Positions 62,604 to 64,000 of a stretch of DNA of 64,000 nt are shown here, one piece after another; the first letter of the stretch is position 1, and every line of letters starts with the position of its first letter. The notes under the pieces were generated by a model. The model searched no databases, was not told the origin of the DNA, and saw nothing but the letters and a program-made list of their open reading frames with translations. A program made the translations under genes and the position numbers. The stretch comes from Rhizobiaceae bacterium (lineage in GTDB: Bacteria > Pseudomonadota > Alphaproteobacteria > Rhizobiales > Rhizobiaceae): positions 62,001 to 126,000 of the forward strand of contig JAMLJD010000003.1 of assembly GCA_023953775.1 (NCBI GenBank), read 5' to 3'.

Positions 62604-63857
62604 CTATTCCGGCCGCACCAGAACGTGCTTCTTCTTGCCGACCGACAGCTTCGCCACGCCATCCGAGGTCACGTCGCCGGGTGTCACCATGCGCCGCTCG
62701 TCGGCGACCTGCTCGTCGTTCAAACGTACGGCGCCACCCTGGACGTGGCGCCTTGCCTCGCCGTTTGACCCGGCGAGCCCGGCCTTGACGATCAGCGACA
62801 AGAGGCCGATGCCCTGATCGAGCTCGGTCCGGGCGACGGTGATGGTCGGCAGGCTTTCGGCGAGCGCGCCTTCCTCGAAGGTCTTGCGCGCGGTCTCCGC
62901 CGCATGGTCGGCGGCGGCGCGGCCGTGCAGCATGGCGGTGATCTCGGTGGCGAGCACCTTCTTCGCCTCGTTGATTTCCGCCCCGCCGAGTGCTTCCAGC
63001 CGTTTCACCTCTTCCATCGGCATGGTGGTGTAGAGCCGGAGGAAGCGGCCGACATCGGCGTCCTCGGTGTTGCGCCAGTACTGCCAGAAATCGTAGACGC
63101 TCAGCATCTCGTCAGACAGCCAGACCGCGCCGGAGGCCGTCTTGCCCATCTTGGCGCCCGACGAGGTCGTGAGCAGCGGCGAGGTCAGCGCGTAGAGCTG
63201 CGGCGTGCCCATGCGGTGGCCGAGATCGATGCCGTTGACGATGTTGCCCCACTGGTCCGAACCGCCCATCTGCAGCCGGCAGCCGGTGCGGCGGCTCAGC
63301 TCAACGAAGTCGTAGGCCTGCAGGATCATGTAGTTGAATTCGAGGAAGGACAGCGACTGCTCGCGGTCGAGCCGCAGCTTGACCGAATCGAAGGAGAGCA
63401 TGCGGTTGACCGAGAAGTGGCGGCCGACGTCGCGCAGGAAATTGACGTAGTTGATGCCCATCAGCCAGTCGGCATTGTTGATCATCAGCGCATCGCGCGG
63501 GCCGTCTCCGAAGGTCAGGTAGGGCGCGAAATTGCGCTTTATGCCTTCGAGATTGGCGTCGATGTCGGCCGGGGTGAGCAGCTTGCGCGCCTCGTCCTTG
63601 AAGGAGGGATCGCCGATCATCGAGGTGCCGCCGCCCATCAGAGCGATCGGCTGGTGGCCGGTCTGCTGCAGCCAGTGCAGCATCATGATCTGGATCAGCG
63701 ATCCGGCATGCAGGCTCTTCGCCGTCGCGTCGAAGCCGATATAGGCCGTCACCGTCTCCGTGCGGAACAGGTCGTCGAGACCGCTCTCGTCGGAAATCTG
63801 GTGGATGAAGCCGCGTTCGGACAGGACGCGCAGGAAATCGGATTTGAAGCCGGACAT
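62604..63857 (-). CDS. tyrS: Tyrosyl-tRNA synthetase
   Basis: This 417-residue class I synthetase charges tRNA(Tyr). The HIGH-like motif is HAGSLIQ near residues 51-57, and the KMSKS-like loop is KMGKTASG near 230. A C-terminal S4 RNA-binding domain ends the protein ([16 protein letters not shown]). The [14 protein letters not shown] and [15 protein letters not shown] segments are typical. Length is normal. It is divergent from anmK, with 104 bases between them. Confidence 0.97.
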   Translation of the reverse strand: MSGFKSDFLRVLSERGFIHQISDESGLDDLFRTETVTAYIGFDATAKSLHAGSLIQIMMLHWLQQTGHQPIALMGGGTSMIGDPSFKDEARKLLTPADIDANLEGIKRNFAPYLTFGDGPRDALMINNADWLMGINYVNFLRDVGRHFSVNRMLSFDSVKLRLDREQSLSFLEFNYMILQAYDFVELSRRTGCRLQMGGSDQWGNIVNGIDLGHRMGTPQLYALTSPLLTTSSGAKMGKTASGAVWLSDEMLSVYDFWQYWRNTEDADVGRFLRLYTTMPMEEVKRLEALGGAEINEAKKVLATEITAMLHGRAAADHAAETARKTFEEGALAESLPTITVARTELDQGIGLLSLIVKAGLAGSNGEARRHVQGGAVRLNDEQVADERRMVTPGDVTSDGVAKLSVGKKKHVLVRPE

Positions 63858-63961
63858 GATCGCTGCTTTCGGTGGACGGGCTTGCGCGGCAAACGCCGTG
63901 GCAAGTCGGGATGCGGGCGTTTAGCATCGCGGCACCCGGAATCACAAGGACCAAGCATGTC

Positions 63962-64000
63962 ATGAAGCCCGTCACGGCGATCGGACTGATGAGCGGCACC
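63962..64000 (+). CDS. anmK: Anhydro-N-acetylmuramic acid kinase, 3'-truncated by the window edge
   Basis: Only 13 codons are visible, reading MKPVTAIGLMSGT, the conserved N-terminal phosphate-binding start of AnmK, which recycles anhydro-MurNAc from cell-wall turnover. The position divergent from tyrS is the common arrangement in Rhizobiales. The rest lies beyond the window. Confidence 0.8.
   Translation, partial: MKPVTAIGLMSGT

Noticed and set aside
59108..62662. A 1184-codon open frame antisense to the AsmA-like gene
   Set aside because: It is a GC-driven shadow: it has no protein-like motifs, is rich in Arg/Gly/His, and the plus-strand gene has a membrane anchor and conserved ends.
1..64000. 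tRNA, rRNA or CRISPR arrays
   Set aside because: I looked for TPsiC-like arms, 16S/23S segments and regularly spaced direct repeats and saw none convincing, but a covariance-model search was not possible.

Overview
The window is a GC-rich, densely coded chromosomal segment from an alphaproteobacterium. It most resembles Hyphomicrobiales of the Mesorhizobium/Phyllobacteriaceae type. This is inferred from family content and order: a gatB locus followed by an NDUFA12-type complex I gene, DUF2155, aat, accC-accB, aroQ, a DsbA-like gene, rne, an AMIN-type amidase, mrcA and prfB, plus DUF1127, DUF3126, BTLCP, PilZ and PAS_5 proteins. I saw no rRNA, tRNA, CRISPR array, prophage or replication origin.

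Layout. 1-4.4 kb: the end of a cysteine synthase gene, an AlaX editing protein, SseA, a GNAT protein, an OmpA-like protein and a DUF1203 protein. 4.4-9.8 kb (minus strand): a small serine hydrolase, purB, and a cluster of membrane protein, DUF2259 protein, P1 peptidase and orphan periplasmic binding protein. 10-15.4 kb: a flavin reductase followed by a CoxD/CoxE/XdhC/MobA-like maturation operon for a molybdenum hydroxylase whose structural genes are not in the window. 15.4-37 kb: mixed metabolic, envelope and regulatory genes, including pccB, cysE, a two-domain cold shock protein, two tandem alpha/beta hydrolases, and a BTLCP/PilZ/PAS_5 group that may relate to cyclic-di-GMP.

37-43.3 kb is the unusual part. 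First, gatB, a GNAT gene and an EamA transporter gene are all disrupted side by side. gatB has lost most of its N-terminal half and carries many small indels; the other two carry paired one-base changes in G or C runs. Second, a 1905-bp element (41354-43258) has 23-bp imperfect terminal inverted repeats and a perfect 8-bp target duplication. It carries a P63C-domain gene and small ORFs but no transposase, so it looks like a mobile insertion cassette.

43.3-64 kb returns to core functions: NDUFA12, DUF2155, Aat, acetyl-CoA carboxylase AccC/AccB, AroQ, a DsbA-like oxidoreductase, RNase E with a 620-bp leader region, then cell-wall genes (amidase, PBP1A, M23 peptidase), RF2 with a programmed +1 frameshift, Bcp, a large AsmA-like protein, TyrRS and the first 13 codons of anmK at the right edge.
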